64,000 nt of DNA. Source: Pseudomonas argentinensis. GTDB taxonomy: Bacteria; Pseudomonadota; Gammaproteobacteria; Pseudomonadales; Pseudomonadaceae. Made by a program: the position numbers and the translations under genes. Location: the NCBI RefSeq assembly GCF_001839655.2, contig NZ_CP056087.1:3844001-3908000 (forward strand), given 5' to 3'. The notes below the pieces were generated by a model that did no database searches, was not told where the DNA came from, and worked only from the letters and a program-made list of their open reading frames with translations. How positions within the stretch are numbered: the first letter of the stretch is position 1; the number at the start of each line of letters is the position of its first letter. Shown one piece after another: positions 18,243-27,349 of this stretch.

Positions 18243-18405
18243 CTGCGGCTCTCGAAGTCGCCGTCAGCGTGCCGACCAGGCGCACCGATGCGGTTCAGCG
18301 ATGCACGATCGGGTGGCCACATCTATCCCTTTTTGGCCGCTCCGCTCATTTCCCTGCCGCCCGAGAGCGACCAAGAATGCAGCTACCACAAGCGGAGGGC
18401 CAAGC

Positions 18406-19434
18406 ATGCGCACGATCTATAGCGATGACCATCACCTGCACCACGGTCGCTGCGAAATCATCGACGGGGAGCTCAAACCCTGTTTCGAGATGCCGTCGCG
18501 GGCCGACCATGTGCTGGCGCGCGTGCGCCAACAAGGCCTCGGCGAGGTGCTCGCGCCGCACGACTTCGGCCGCGCGCCGATCGAACGCATCCATGATGCC
18601 GACTACCTGCGCTTCTTCGAGGGGGCCTGGGGGCGCTGGACGGACATGGGCCGTGACGGCGACATCCTGCCCTTCACCTGGCCGGCGCGCACCTTGCGCA
18701 GCGTGCTGCCGGATACCCTGCTCGGCCAACTGGGTTACTACAGCTTCGACGGCGGCGCGCCGATCACCGCCGGCACCTGGCAGGCGGCCTGGAGCTCTGC
18801 CCAGGTCGCCCTCACCGGCCAGGCGCTGATCAGCGGCGGTGCCACCAGCGCCTTCGCCCTGTGCCGCCCGCCAGGTCATCACGCCGCCGGCGACCTGATG
18901 GGCGGCTACTGCTACCTGAACAACGCGGCCATTGCCACCCAGGCGTTTCTCGACGGCGGCTGCAAGCGGGTGGCGATTCTCGACGTGGACTACCACCACG
19001 GCAACGGCACCCAGTCGATCTTCTACGGGCGCAACGATGTGCTGGTGGCCTCGATCCATGGCGACCCGTCCTTCGAGTTTCCGTTCTTCCTCGGTTACCA
19101 CGACGAGGTCGGCGAAGGCGCCGGCCATGGCTTCAACCTCAACCTGCCGCTGGCCGCCGGCAGTGGCTGGGAGCGCTGGAGCGCGGCCCTGGAAGAGGCC
19201 TGCGCGCGCATCGCCGAGTACGCACCCGAGGTGATCGTGGTGTCGTTGGGCGTGGACACCTTCAAGGAAGACCCGATTTCCCAGTTCAAGCTCGACAGCC
19301 CCGACTACCTGCGCATGGGCGAACGCATCGCCCGCCTCGGCAAACCCACCCTGTTCGTGATGGAAGGTGGTTATGCGGTGGAGGAGATCGGCGTCAACGC
19401 GGTGAACGTACTGGAAGGTTTCGAAGGCGCCTGA
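18406..19434 (+). CDS. Histone-deacetylase family amidohydrolase (acetylpolyamine type)
   Basis: A 342-residue zinc hydrolase of the arginase/deacetylase fold, starting at an ATG with GGAGG upstream. Active-site motifs are in order: RPPGHHAA near 152 (paired histidines), DVDYHHGNGTQ near 192 (zinc aspartate and histidine), GVDTFKEDP near 282 (second zinc aspartate) and EGGYAVEEIG near 322 (tyrosine). Related Pseudomonas enzymes deacetylate acetylcadaverine, acetylputrescine or acetylspermidine. The next gene encodes a polyamine-type binding protein, which supports a polyamine role. Substrate choice is inferred from family and context. Confidence 0.9.
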   Translation: MRTIYSDDHHLHHGRCEIIDGELKPCFEMPSRADHVLARVRQQGLGEVLAPHDFGRAPIERIHDADYLRFFEGAWGRWTDMGRDGDILPFTWPARTLRSVLPDTLLGQLGYYSFDGGAPITAGTWQAAWSSAQVALTGQALISGGATSAFALCRPPGHHAAGDLMGGYCYLNNAAIATQAFLDGGCKRVAILDVDYHHGNGTQSIFYGRNDVLVASIHGDPSFEFPFFLGYHDEVGEGAGHGFNLNLPLAAGSGWERWSAALEEACARIAEYAPEVIVVSLGVDTFKEDPISQFKLDSPDYLRMGERIARLGKPTLFVMEGGYAVEEIGVNAVNVLEGFEGA

Positions 19435-19449
19435 GCCTGCTGCCACTAA

Positions 19450-19589
19450 CAGGCCGTTGAAAGACGTAGGCGAGGCAGCCGACGCGAAGCAAAAATAGCC
19501 GAAAAAGCGGAGTGTACGAGTTGTACATGAGCATTTTGAGGCTGTTTTCAACGACGCGGCGGCAACGTAGGTAGTTTTTCAACAGCCTG
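19450..19589. mobile_element. MITE-like element, 140 bp
   Basis: The ends CAGGCCGTTGAAA (19450-19462) and TTTCAACAGCCTG (19577-19589) are inverted repeats with one mismatch. The interior holds a second palindrome (GTGTACGAGTTGTACA) and no coding frame. The layout resembles non-autonomous repeats bounded by CAGGCTGTTGAAA that occur in many Pseudomonas genomes. It separates the deacetylase gene from the binding-protein gene. Confidence 0.65.
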
Positions 19590-19619
19590 CTAACTGACGT
19601 TTCAAGGGAGTACACGACG

Positions 19620-20720
19620 ATGAAAACCTTCCAAACCCTGGTCGGCAGCGCCCTGTGTGGTGCCGCCCTGCTGGCCGGCAGCGCCATGGCCGAGGCACGC
19701 GAATTGCGGGTCTACAACTGGGCCGACTACATCCTGCCGCAAACCCTCAAGGACTTTCAGCAGCAGAGCGGCATCAAGCTGACCTGGGACACCTTCGAGA
19801 CCAACGAGGCGCTGGAAGCCAAGCTGCTCACCGGCAACTCGGGCTACGACCTGGTGGTGCCGTCCAACATGTTCCTCGACACCCAGATCAAGGCCGGCGT
19901 GTTCCAGCAGCTCGACAAGAGCAAGCTGCCCAACTGGCGGCACCTCGACCCGGCGCTGCTCAAGCTGCTGGAGACCAACGACCCCGGCAACCAGTACGGC
20001 ATGCCCTACATGTACGGCACCGTGCTGATCGGCTACAACCCGGACAAGGTCAAGGCCGCGCTCGGCGAGAACGCGCCCGTGAACAGCTGGGACCTGGTGT
20101 TCAAACCGGAGCACATGGAAAAGCTCAAGCAGTGCGGCGTGACCATGCTCGATGCGCCCAACGAGATTCTGCCCATCGCCCTGCATTACCTGGGCCTGCC
20201 GCCGAACAGCACCAACCCGGAGGACTACGAGAAGGCCACCGAGCTGTTGATGAAGGTGCGCCCCTACGTGACCTACTTCCATTCGGCCAAGTACATGACC
20301 GACATCGCCAACGGCGACATCTGCGTGGCCATCGGCTATTCGGGCAGCTTCTACCAGTTCGCCAACCGCGCCAAGGAAGCCGGCAACGGGGTCAAGGTCG
20401 AATGGCGCCTGCCCAAGGAAGGCGCGCCGATCTGGTTCGATACCTTCGCCATCCCCAAGAGCGCCAGGAACGTCGACGAAGCCCACGAATTCCTCAACAA
20501 CCTGCTCGACCCGAAAGTCATCGCACCGATCAGCGATTTCCTCGGCTACCCCAACCCGAACAAGGATTCCACGTCACTGGTGGACAAGGCGATCAGCGAG
20601 AACCCCGACCTGACGCCGACACCCGAAGCGCAAGAGACGCTGTACAGCGTCGAGCCGCTGCCACAGAAGATCGAGCGGATACGCACCCGCGCCTGGACCA
20701 GGATCAAGAGCGGCAGCTGA
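19620..20720 (+). CDS. Polyamine ABC transporter substrate-binding protein (PotF/SpuD-like)
   Basis: A 366-residue periplasmic protein with a signal peptide ending near residue 24 (GAALLAGSAMAEA). The mature N-terminus ELRVYNWADYILPQTLKDF and the later TNEALEAKLLTGNSGYDLVVPS segment are hallmarks of PotD/PotF family proteins, as is YGTVLIGYNPDKV. It should bind putrescine, spermidine or an acetylated form in the periplasm. No permease or ATPase gene follows, so it must use a system encoded elsewhere or act alone. The deacetylase gene upstream suggests uptake and deacetylation of acetylpolyamines as one pathway. Confidence 0.92.
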   Translation: MKTFQTLVGSALCGAALLAGSAMAEARELRVYNWADYILPQTLKDFQQQSGIKLTWDTFETNEALEAKLLTGNSGYDLVVPSNMFLDTQIKAGVFQQLDKSKLPNWRHLDPALLKLLETNDPGNQYGMPYMYGTVLIGYNPDKVKAALGENAPVNSWDLVFKPEHMEKLKQCGVTMLDAPNEILPIALHYLGLPPNSTNPEDYEKATELLMKVRPYVTYFHSAKYMTDIANGDICVAIGYSGSFYQFANRAKEAGNGVKVEWRLPKEGAPIWFDTFAIPKSARNVDEAHEFLNNLLDPKVIAPISDFLGYPNPNKDSTSLVDKAISENPDLTPTPEAQETLYSVEPLPQKIERIRTRAWTRIKSGS

Positions 20721-20739
20721 GCCTCCGTCCCTACCCGAC

Positions 20740-20762
20740 GACCCCGCGCCTGACGCGGGGTC
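20740..20762 (+). terminator. Hairpin after the polyamine-binding protein gene
   Basis: A perfect 9-bp stem GACCCCGCG / CGCGGGGTC with a 5-base loop, 20 bases after the stop. Only a weak T run follows, so termination strength is uncertain. Confidence 0.6.
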
Positions 20763-20900
20763 TGCATTCATGGCCACCGCTGCGACCCGTTTGTCTGAAC
20801 CTGCCAGGCGCGTGGCTGCTCACATGCACTGATTCACCCCGCTACGCTGAAGAGCGCCACTGACTCAGCCGGCACCTGTGGGCAACACAAATAAATCTCT

Positions 20901-20919
20901 AATGACAATAGTTTTCATT
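20901..20919 (+). promoter_or_regulatory. Fur-like (or MntR/Zur-like) operator before the metal ABC operon
   Basis: AATGACAATAGTTTTCATT is a near-palindrome: its outer AATGA/TCATT arms pair perfectly and the whole resembles the 19-bp Fur box. It lies about 85 bases before the start of the binding-protein gene in an unusually A/T-rich stretch. Which metalloregulator binds cannot be decided from the sequence. Confidence 0.6.
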
Positions 20920-21002
20920 AGCGTCGTTTTGTCGCTAGAGTGGCAACCCTGCCCGGGCCGCCGTCCCGGTGATATGACTGGTCAAGCCATACGAGGATAG
21001 AG

Positions 21003-21899
21003 ATGTTCGATCGGATCCGCTTGCGCACCCTGCTCGTCGCCCTTCTGGTAATCCTGCTGCCGCAACTGGCCGCCGCCGAAGGCAAATTCAAGGTGGTGAC
21101 CACCTTCACCGTACTCGCCGACATGGCCCGCCAGGTGGCGGGTGACGCCGCCGAGGTGGAATCGATTACCAAGCCCGGCGCCGAGATCCACAACTACCAG
21201 CCCACCCCGGGCGACATCCTCAAGGCTCGCGACGCGCAGCTGATCCTGCGTAACGGCATGAACCTGGAGCTGTGGTTCGAGCGCTTTCTACAGCGCCTGC
21301 AGGGCGTACCCGCGGTGACCCTCAGTGACGGTGTCGAGCCGATCGGCATCGCCGAGGGCCCCTATAGCGGCAAACCCAACCCCCATGCCTGGATGTCGCC
21401 GGATGCGGCGATGATCTACATCGATAATATCCGCGATGCGCTGGTCAAGCACGACGCCGCCAATGCCGCGACCTACAAGGCCAACGCCGAGGCCTACAAG
21501 GCGTTGATCAAGTCCACCGTCGGGCCGATCCGCGAGCGCCTGCAGAAGGTGCCCGAAGAACGCCGCTGGCTGGTGTCCAGTGAAGGCGCTTTCAGCTACC
21601 TGGCCCGCGACTTTGCTTTGAAGGAGCTGTACCTGTGGCCGATCAACGCCGATCAGCAGGGCACGCCCCAGCAGGTGCGCAAGGTGATCGACGCGGTGCG
21701 CGCCAACCGGATTCCCGCGGTGTTCAGCGAAAGCACCATCTCCGCCTCGCCGGCCCGGCAGGTGGCCCGGGAAACCGGTGCCAAGTATGGCGGTGTGCTG
21801 TATGTCGATTCGCTCAGCGAGCCGGATGGCCCGGTGCCGACCTATCTCGACCTGCTGCGCGTCACCTCGCAGACCATCGCTGACGGGCTGGCCGACTGA
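21003..21899 (+). CDS. Metal ABC transporter substrate-binding protein (SitA/YfeA-like)
   Basis: A 298-residue cluster A-I binding protein with a signal peptide ending near residue 26. Four metal ligands expected for Mn/Fe/Zn binders are visible: His in [11 protein letters not shown], His in PNPHAWMSP, Glu in [10 protein letters not shown] and Asp in [10 protein letters not shown]. The [11 protein letters not shown] and [13 protein letters not shown] segments are typical of the SitA/YfeA/PsaA group, which favours manganese or ferrous iron over zinc; a long histidine-rich loop as in ZnuA is absent. It is first in a tightly packed four-gene operon, with its stop overlapping the ATPase start by one base. 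Confidence 0.92.
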   Translation: MFDRIRLRTLLVALLVILLPQLAAAEGKFKVVTTFTVLADMARQVAGDAAEVESITKPGAEIHNYQPTPGDILKARDAQLILRNGMNLELWFERFLQRLQGVPAVTLSDGVEPIGIAEGPYSGKPNPHAWMSPDAAMIYIDNIRDALVKHDAANAATYKANAEAYKALIKSTVGPIRERLQKVPEERRWLVSSEGAFSYLARDFALKELYLWPINADQQGTPQQVRKVIDAVRANRIPAVFSESTISASPARQVARETGAKYGGVLYVDSLSEPDGPVPTYLDLLRVTSQTIADGLAD

Positions 21900-22780
21900 T
21901 GCCAAATGCCCTGCACGAAGAGGACAGCCTGAACGGCATCCGTGTCGACGGCATCAGCGTCACCTACCGCAACGGCCATACGGCCCTGCGCGACGCCAGT
22001 TTCGGCAGTCCAGGCGGCAGCATCACCGCCCTGGTGGGCGTCAACGGCAGCGGCAAGTCGACCCTGTTCAAGGCCATCATGGGCTTCGTCAAGCTGGCCC
22101 AGGGCGAGATCAGCGTGCTGGGCATGCCGGTACGCGAGGCGCTGAAACGCAACCTGATCGCCTACGTGCCGCAGAGCGAGGACGTCGACTGGAACTTCCC
22201 GGTGCTGGTCGAGGACGTGGTGATGATGGGCCGTTACGGCCACATGGGCCTGCTGCGCCGGCCCAAGGCTGCCGACCGCGAGGCGGTCGATGCCGCCCTG
22301 GCCAGGGTCGGCATGGGCGAGCTGCGCACACGGCAGATCGGCGAATTGTCCGGCGGCCAGAAGAAGCGTGTGTTCCTGGCCCGCGCCCTGGCCCAGGATT
22401 CGCGGGTGATCCTGCTCGACGAGCCGTTCACTGGCGTCGACGTGAAGACCGAAGACGCCATCGTGCGGCTGCTTGGCGAGCTGCGCGACGAAGGCCGGGT
22501 GATGCTGGTGTCCACCCACAACCTGGGCAGCGTACCGGAATTCTGCGACCGTACCGTGCTGCTGGCGCGCACCGTGCTCGCCTACGGGCCGACCCAGTTG
22601 GTGTTCACCCGCGAAAACCTGGAGCGCACCTTCGGCGGTGTACTTCGCCACTTCGAGCTGCCCGGCGAAGGCCAGCGCAGCTCGCCGCTGATCGGCATCA
22701 TCACCGACGACGAACGCCCGCTGGTGCTCTACGACGGCAAGTCGACCATCCGCGGCCGCGTCGACGACAAGGATTCATAG
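21899..22780 (+). CDS. Metal ABC transporter ATP-binding protein (SitB-like)
   Basis: A 293-residue ABC ATPase. Walker A is VNGSGKST near residue 50, the signature is LSGGQKKR near 150, and Walker B is [12 protein letters not shown] near 170, followed by the STHNLG switch histidine. Past the core, about 60 C-terminal residues ([13 protein letters not shown] onwards) are typical of the SitB/YfeB type. It powers uptake through the two permeases encoded next. Start and stop codons overlap the neighbours on both sides. Confidence 0.93.
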   Translation: MPNALHEEDSLNGIRVDGISVTYRNGHTALRDASFGSPGGSITALVGVNGSGKSTLFKAIMGFVKLAQGEISVLGMPVREALKRNLIAYVPQSEDVDWNFPVLVEDVVMMGRYGHMGLLRRPKAADREAVDAALARVGMGELRTRQIGELSGGQKKRVFLARALAQDSRVILLDEPFTGVDVKTEDAIVRLLGELRDEGRVMLVSTHNLGSVPEFCDRTVLLARTVLAYGPTQLVFTRENLERTFGGVLRHFELPGEGQRSSPLIGIITDDERPLVLYDGKSTIRGRVDDKDS

Positions 22781-23634
22781 TGTCCAGCCTGCTCGAACCC
22801 TTTTCCTACGGCTACATGGTCAACGCCATGTGGGTCTCGACCCTGGTCGGCGTGGTCTGCGCGCTACTCTCGGTGTACCTGATGCTCAAGGGCTGGTCGC
22901 TGATCGGCGACGCCCTGGCCCACTCCATCGTACCCGGCGTCGCCGGCGCCTACATGCTCGGCCTGCCGTTCGCCCTCGGCGCATTCGGCGCCGGCACCCT
23001 GGCCGCCGGCGCCATGCTGTTTCTCAACCAGCGCAGCAAGCTCAAGGAAGACGTGATCATCGGCCTGATCTTCTCGTCGTTCTTCGGCCTCGGGCTGTTC
23101 ATGGTCTCGCTGTCGCCCACCTCGGTGAACATCCAGACCATAGTGCTCGGCAACATCCTGGCCATCACCCCGGGCGATACCCTGCAACTGTTGCTGATCG
23201 CCGGCATCACCCTGGCCGTGCTGGCGCTGCGCTGGAAGGACCTGATGGTGGTGTTCTTCGATGAGCACCACGCGCGCTCCATCGGCCTGAGCCCGACGCG
23301 CCTGAAGGCGATCTTCTTCATCCTGCTGTCGGCCTGCACCGTGGCGGCCATGCAGACGGTCGGCGCCTTCCTGGTCATTGCCATGGTGGTCACCCCCGGT
23401 GCCACCGCCTACCTGCTCAGCGACCGCTTCGAACGCCTGCTGCTGATCGCCGCCTGCATCGGCGGCCTTTCCAGCTTTTTCGGCGCCTACGCCAGCTACT
23501 TTGTCGATGGCGCCACCGGGGCGATCATCATCGTGCTGCAGACCGGTGTGTTCCTGCTGGCCTTCTGCTTCGCGCCCAGACACGGCCTGCTGGCGGCCCG
23601 CCGCCGCGCCGCCCAAGCCCGCCTGGAGACATGA
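22780..23634 (+). CDS. Metal ABC transporter permease (SitC-like)
   Basis: A 284-residue ABC-3 family membrane protein. It begins at a GTG that overlaps the last base of the ATPase stop; a longer open frame upstream lies inside the ATPase gene. Eight or nine hydrophobic segments are visible, with the conserved LKGWSLIGDALAHSIVPGV near residue 30 and the EAA-like GLSPTRLK loop near 175 that contacts the ATPase. It is one half of the membrane channel together with the next gene product. Confidence 0.92.
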   Translation: MSSLLEPFSYGYMVNAMWVSTLVGVVCALLSVYLMLKGWSLIGDALAHSIVPGVAGAYMLGLPFALGAFGAGTLAAGAMLFLNQRSKLKEDVIIGLIFSSFFGLGLFMVSLSPTSVNIQTIVLGNILAITPGDTLQLLLIAGITLAVLALRWKDLMVVFFDEHHARSIGLSPTRLKAIFFILLSACTVAAMQTVGAFLVIAMVVTPGATAYLLSDRFERLLLIAACIGGLSSFFGAYASYFVDGATGAIIIVLQTGVFLLAFCFAPRHGLLAARRRAAQARLET

Positions 23635-24467
23635 GCATGGAGATGCTGCTGCAGCCGCTGCAAATCGACTTCATGCAATACGCCCTGCTGATCGCCGTGC
23701 TGGTGGCGATTCCCGCCGCCCTGCTGTCGTGCTTTCTGGTGCTCAAGGGCTGGGCGCTGATGGGCGACGCCACCGCCCACGCCGTGTTTCCCGGTGTGGT
23801 GATCGCCTACATGGTCGGCCTGCCCTACTCCCTCGGCGCCTTCGTGGCCGGCATGCTGTGCGCCATCGCCGCGGGGTATCTCAAGGAAAATAGCCGGATC
23901 AAGCAGGACACCCTCATGGGCGTGGTGTTCTCCGGCATGTTCGGCCTGGGCCTGCTGCTCTACACGCAGATCCACAGTGACGTGCACCTGGACCATATCC
24001 TGTTCGGCGACATGCTTGGCATCGCCTGGGCCGATCTGCTGGAGAGCGGCCTGATCGCCCTGGCGGTCAGCGCCTTCATCGGCCTGAAATGGCGCGACCT
24101 GCTCCTGCACGCCTTCGACCCGGTGCAGGCGCGCACCGTCGGCCTGCCGGTGGGCCTGCTGCACTACGGCCTGCTGGCGGTGATGTCACTGACCATCGTC
24201 GGTGCCCTCAAGGCCATCGGCATCGTGCTCACCGTGGCCCTGCTGATCGCCCCCGGCGCCATCGCCTTCCTGCTCACCCGCACCATGGGTGCCATGCTTC
24301 TCACCGCGGTGGCCATCGCCGTCGGCGCGGCGCTGAGCGGCGTGTACCTGAGCTTCTTTATCGACAGCGCACCAGGGCCAACCATCGTGGTGCTGCTCAG
24401 CGTCCTGTTCGTGGCGGTGTTCGTCTACGCCAACGGACGTGAGCGCAGGAGCGCCGCGCAGCTGTAG
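23631..24467 (+). CDS. Metal ABC transporter permease (SitD-like)
   Basis: A 278-residue ABC-3 permease that starts on an ATGA overlap with the previous gene. It carries the family [20 protein letters not shown] segment near residue 35 and ends with a [15 protein letters not shown] helix. The presence of two different permeases is characteristic of SitABCD/YfeABCD systems, whereas ZnuABC has one, which again supports Mn/Fe transport. It is the last gene of the operon; a hairpin follows 90 bases later. Confidence 0.92.
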   Translation: MSMEMLLQPLQIDFMQYALLIAVLVAIPAALLSCFLVLKGWALMGDATAHAVFPGVVIAYMVGLPYSLGAFVAGMLCAIAAGYLKENSRIKQDTLMGVVFSGMFGLGLLLYTQIHSDVHLDHILFGDMLGIAWADLLESGLIALAVSAFIGLKWRDLLLHAFDPVQARTVGLPVGLLHYGLLAVMSLTIVGALKAIGIVLTVALLIAPGAIAFLLTRTMGAMLLTAVAIAVGAALSGVYLSFFIDSAPGPTIVVLLSVLFVAVFVYANGRERRSAAQL

Positions 24468-24556
24468 GAGCTGCCGCGTCGCCAATCCTGGACGCAGAGC
24501 CTCTAGCCGAGGATCGGAGTCAATCTCGCTTGGCCTCCGTATCCCCGCCACCAACG

Positions 24557-24588
24557 CCCGCCGTCACGTGAAAAACGTGATGGGCGGG
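24557..24588 (+). terminator. Hairpin terminator after the metal ABC operon
   Basis: CCCGCCGTCACG and CGTGATGGGCGGG form a long stem with a one-base bulge and a TGAAAAA loop. A moderately T-rich stretch follows. It separates the operon from the chemoreceptor gene. Confidence 0.6.
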
Positions 24589-24717
24589 TGCTCAAGTTTG
24601 TTTCCGCCACGCCGATTCAGTGTTCACAACCACTACAAATTAGCCGACGACCCTTTCTGCCTGCTTCTAAGCTGTAAAAACCCAACAAAAACGCTTTACG
24701 ACCCTGCAGGAACCACC

Positions 24718-26661
24718 GTGAACATCAAACAGAAACTCACCTGGGCCTTCGCGGCCATTGCCTGTGTGCCCGTCGTACTGGTCGCCGTCGTGGTGGTGGT
24801 CAACCTGCGCGACCAGGCGCGGGACGACTTCCTGGACAGTAGCAGCCGCGAGATCAGGCAGATCGAAAACGCCATGAACCAGTTCTTCGACGCCATCGCC
24901 CAGAACGTCGAATACCTGGCCAAGCACCCGGCCGTGCGTAACGCTGGCGAGCTGAAGAACTACTCGGGTGCCGATGCGGCGACCATCCCGTTGACCGAGC
25001 AAGGCAAGGCGTTTCTGGAGATGTTCGGCCAGTTCGCCGCCAGCCACCCGAGCACCGCCTACCTGTCGCTCGGCAAGGCCGACGGCGGCTACGCCTCCTG
25101 GCCGGATGATGCCAAGCTGAGCGGCTATGACCCGCGTGTACGGCCCTGGTACAAGGCCGCCATGGCCGCACCCGGCAAGACCGTGCGCACCGCCGCCTAT
25201 TACTGGGCGCAGGATGACGTGGTGCTGATGGGCACCGTGCGCACCGTCGATGATCAGCAGGGCCAACCGACCGCTGTGGTGGGCCTGGACGTGTCGCTCA
25301 AGCAGCTCACCGAACTGGTCAAGCAGATCAAGCTCGGCGAAAGCGGCTACCTCATGCTGCTGGAAAGCAACGGCAACGTGCTGGTCGACCCGCGCATCCC
25401 GGAACATAACTTCAAACTGATCAGCGAACTGGGCGATGGCTACGCTGAGCTGGCTGGGGTCGACAACGGCCTGGTCGAGGTCGAGCTTGACGGCGTGCCC
25501 TACATGGCCAACGTCTGGTCGTCGAAAAGCCTCGGCTGGCGCTTTATCGGCCTGATCGAGCGCAGTGAGGTGATGGCCAAGGCCACCAGCCTGACCTGGC
25601 AGATAGCGGTGATCGCCGCGGTGCTCGCCGTGCTGTTCGCCGTCGTCGGCGCCAGCTTCGCCGGCCTGATCGTCAAGCCGATCCGCAGCGTGGCCGGCGG
25701 CCTGGAAGGCATCGCCCAGGGCGAAGGCGACCTGACCCGCAGCCTCGACGTGCGCGGCAACGACGAAACCGCCCTGCTGGCGCGCTGGTTCAACCAGTTC
25801 CTGGGGGCCATCCGTACCCTGGTGCAACGCATCGGCAGCGCCTCGGCGGACCTGCAGACCGCCTCGGACGCCAGCACCCGTGTGGCCCGCGACATGAACG
25901 ATGCCGCCGGCCGTCAGCGTGAAGCGGTGGAACTGGTGTCCACCGCCTTCAACGAGATGGTCGCCACCGCCAACGAGGTGGCCCGCTCCTGCAGCAACGC
26001 CGCTTCGTCCGCGGACGCCGGTCAGCGCCAGGTCCATGATGGCCAGTTGCAGATCGACGACGCCACCGGCAGCGTCACCCAGCTCAGCGAGAACCTGCAG
26101 AAGTCCGCCCAGGCCATGCAGGTGCTCGAGCAGGACAGCAAGAACATCAACGCCATCCTCGACACCATCCGTTCGATCGCCGAGCAGACCAACCTGCTGG
26201 CCCTCAACGCCGCCATCGAGGCGGCGCGCGCTGGCGAACAGGGCCGCGGCTTCGCGGTGGTCGCCGACGAAGTCCGTGCGCTGGCCAAACGTACCGCCGA
26301 CTCCACCGGTGAAATCGATGGCCTGCTCGGTGGCCTGGCTCGCCGTACCCAGGACGTGACCAAGCAGATGCAGAGCAGCCTGAGCATGTCGCTGCAAAGC
26401 GTGGAACGCATCCAGCAGGCCCGCGACAGCTTCGAGCAGATCCGCGCCTCGGTGGACGAGATTCGCGACCAGAACAACCAGATCGCCACCGCCGCCGAGG
26501 AGCAGCACCACGTGGCCGAAGACATCAACCGGCATATCGCGCAGATCCACACCGATGCCCAACTGGTCGAGGAGCTGGCCCACTCGGCGCGCAGCGACTC
26601 GCAGCGCCTGGAAAGCCTGTCCGGCGAACTCAACGGCCTGGTGGGCCGCTTCAGAACCTGA
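24718..26661 (+). CDS. Methyl-accepting chemotaxis protein with dCache sensor
   Basis: A 647-residue receptor starting at a GTG (24718) that places [20 protein letters not shown] at the membrane-inserted N-terminus; the open frame further upstream crosses the terminator region. Residues 35-280 form a periplasmic double-Cache domain, shown by the [11 protein letters not shown] segment typical of dCache_1. A second membrane helix lies at about 290-315, then HAMP and the cytoplasmic signalling hairpin, with the conserved tip [22 protein letters not shown] near 490. Such receptors commonly sense amino acids, polyamines or organic acids. A strong terminator follows. Confidence 0.95.
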   Translation: MNIKQKLTWAFAAIACVPVVLVAVVVVVNLRDQARDDFLDSSSREIRQIENAMNQFFDAIAQNVEYLAKHPAVRNAGELKNYSGADAATIPLTEQGKAFLEMFGQFAASHPSTAYLSLGKADGGYASWPDDAKLSGYDPRVRPWYKAAMAAPGKTVRTAAYYWAQDDVVLMGTVRTVDDQQGQPTAVVGLDVSLKQLTELVKQIKLGESGYLMLLESNGNVLVDPRIPEHNFKLISELGDGYAELAGVDNGLVEVELDGVPYMANVWSSKSLGWRFIGLIERSEVMAKATSLTWQIAVIAAVLAVLFAVVGASFAGLIVKPIRSVAGGLEGIAQGEGDLTRSLDVRGNDETALLARWFNQFLGAIRTLVQRIGSASADLQTASDASTRVARDMNDAAGRQREAVELVSTAFNEMVATANEVARSCSNAASSADAGQRQVHDGQLQIDDATGSVTQLSENLQKSAQAMQVLEQDSKNINAILDTIRSIAEQTNLLALNAAIEAARAGEQGRGFAVVADEVRALAKRTADSTGEIDGLLGGLARRTQDVTKQMQSSLSMSLQSVERIQQARDSFEQIRASVDEIRDQNNQIATAAEEQHHVAEDINRHIAQIHTDAQLVEELAHSARSDSQRLESLSGELNGLVGRFRT

Positions 26662-26723
26662 CCCGCCCCCACGAGGCGCAAGCGTCCTGCTTGCGTCTCG
26701 CTCCAGCCACGCTCCGAGTGGTC

Positions 26724-26755
26724 AAAAGCCCTGCAACTGGCAGGGCTTTTTCTTT
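26724..26755 (+). terminator. Rho-independent terminator after the chemoreceptor gene
   Basis: A perfect 10-bp stem AAAAGCCCTG / CAGGGCTTTT with a 7-base loop followed by TCTTT. The A-rich left side also lets it work on the minus strand for the convergent DUF1090 gene. Confidence 0.9.
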
Positions 26756-26767
26756 GCAGCAGTCGCC

Positions 26768-27145
26768 TTAGCGACTGAACTCGGCCTCGGCGGCCTTCAA
26801 CTCTTCGAGGGCTTCGTCGAGCTTGGCCTGGCGTTTGGCAATCTTTTTGGGGTCACCCGCCAGTTCGGCTTCACGCAGGTCGGCCTCACGCTCGCGGATC
26901 TCTTTGCGGGCCTCGTTGACCTTGCCTTCCAGTTCGCGCATCAGCTTCTGGTCAGAGCAGTTGTCGCGCACGCCTTGCAGGGCGGCACTGAGCCCCTTGG
27001 CTTTTTCCGTATGGCCTTCGGCCCAGGCGGCCTGGAGCTGTTTCTCGATGTTCGCCGCCTTCGCTTCGCACCGTGGGTTGGCAGCCGAGTCAGCCAGTGC
27101 CGGCAGGGCGGCAGCTAGCAACAAGGTGGAAATCAGGGCTTTCAT
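26768..27145 (-). CDS. DUF1090 family periplasmic protein (YqjC-like)
   Basis: A 125-residue protein with a cleavable signal peptide ending after about residue 19 (LPALADS). The mature part is almost entirely helical and charged, with two cysteines (PRCEAK near 26, DNCSDQ near 62) and a C-terminal coiled coil rich in Glu/Lys/Arg. This layout and the GLSAALQGVRDNC segment fit DUF1090/YqjC. Function is unknown; E. coli yqjC sits with acid- and stress-related genes. It stands alone, convergent with the chemoreceptor gene. Confidence 0.88.
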   Translation of the reverse strand: MKALISTLLLAAALPALADSAANPRCEAKAANIEKQLQAAWAEGHTEKAKGLSAALQGVRDNCSDQKLMRELEGKVNEARKEIREREADLREAELAGDPKKIAKRQAKLDEALEELKAAEAEFSR

Positions 27146-27349
27146 CGCAACACTCCATTAACCGCAGAACAGCAACGCCAGATGGCGTGCCGGCATACAG
27201 ACAGCGGATTGTCCCGATGATTTCATGGGCCTGGCAAAGGTCGCGGGCGGGTAGACCGGCAGGCGCTTTGCGTGAACTTCATGTCGCCGCGCCTGCCGAT
27301 TGAATACAGGCCGGACAATGCGGTTCGGCGTTGCAGAGGAGTTGATGAA

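Noticed and set aside
24667..26583. A 638-codon minus-strand frame opposite the chemoreceptor gene
   Set aside because: The sense strand encodes a complete chemoreceptor with conserved motifs, so the antisense frame is a by-product of codon bias.
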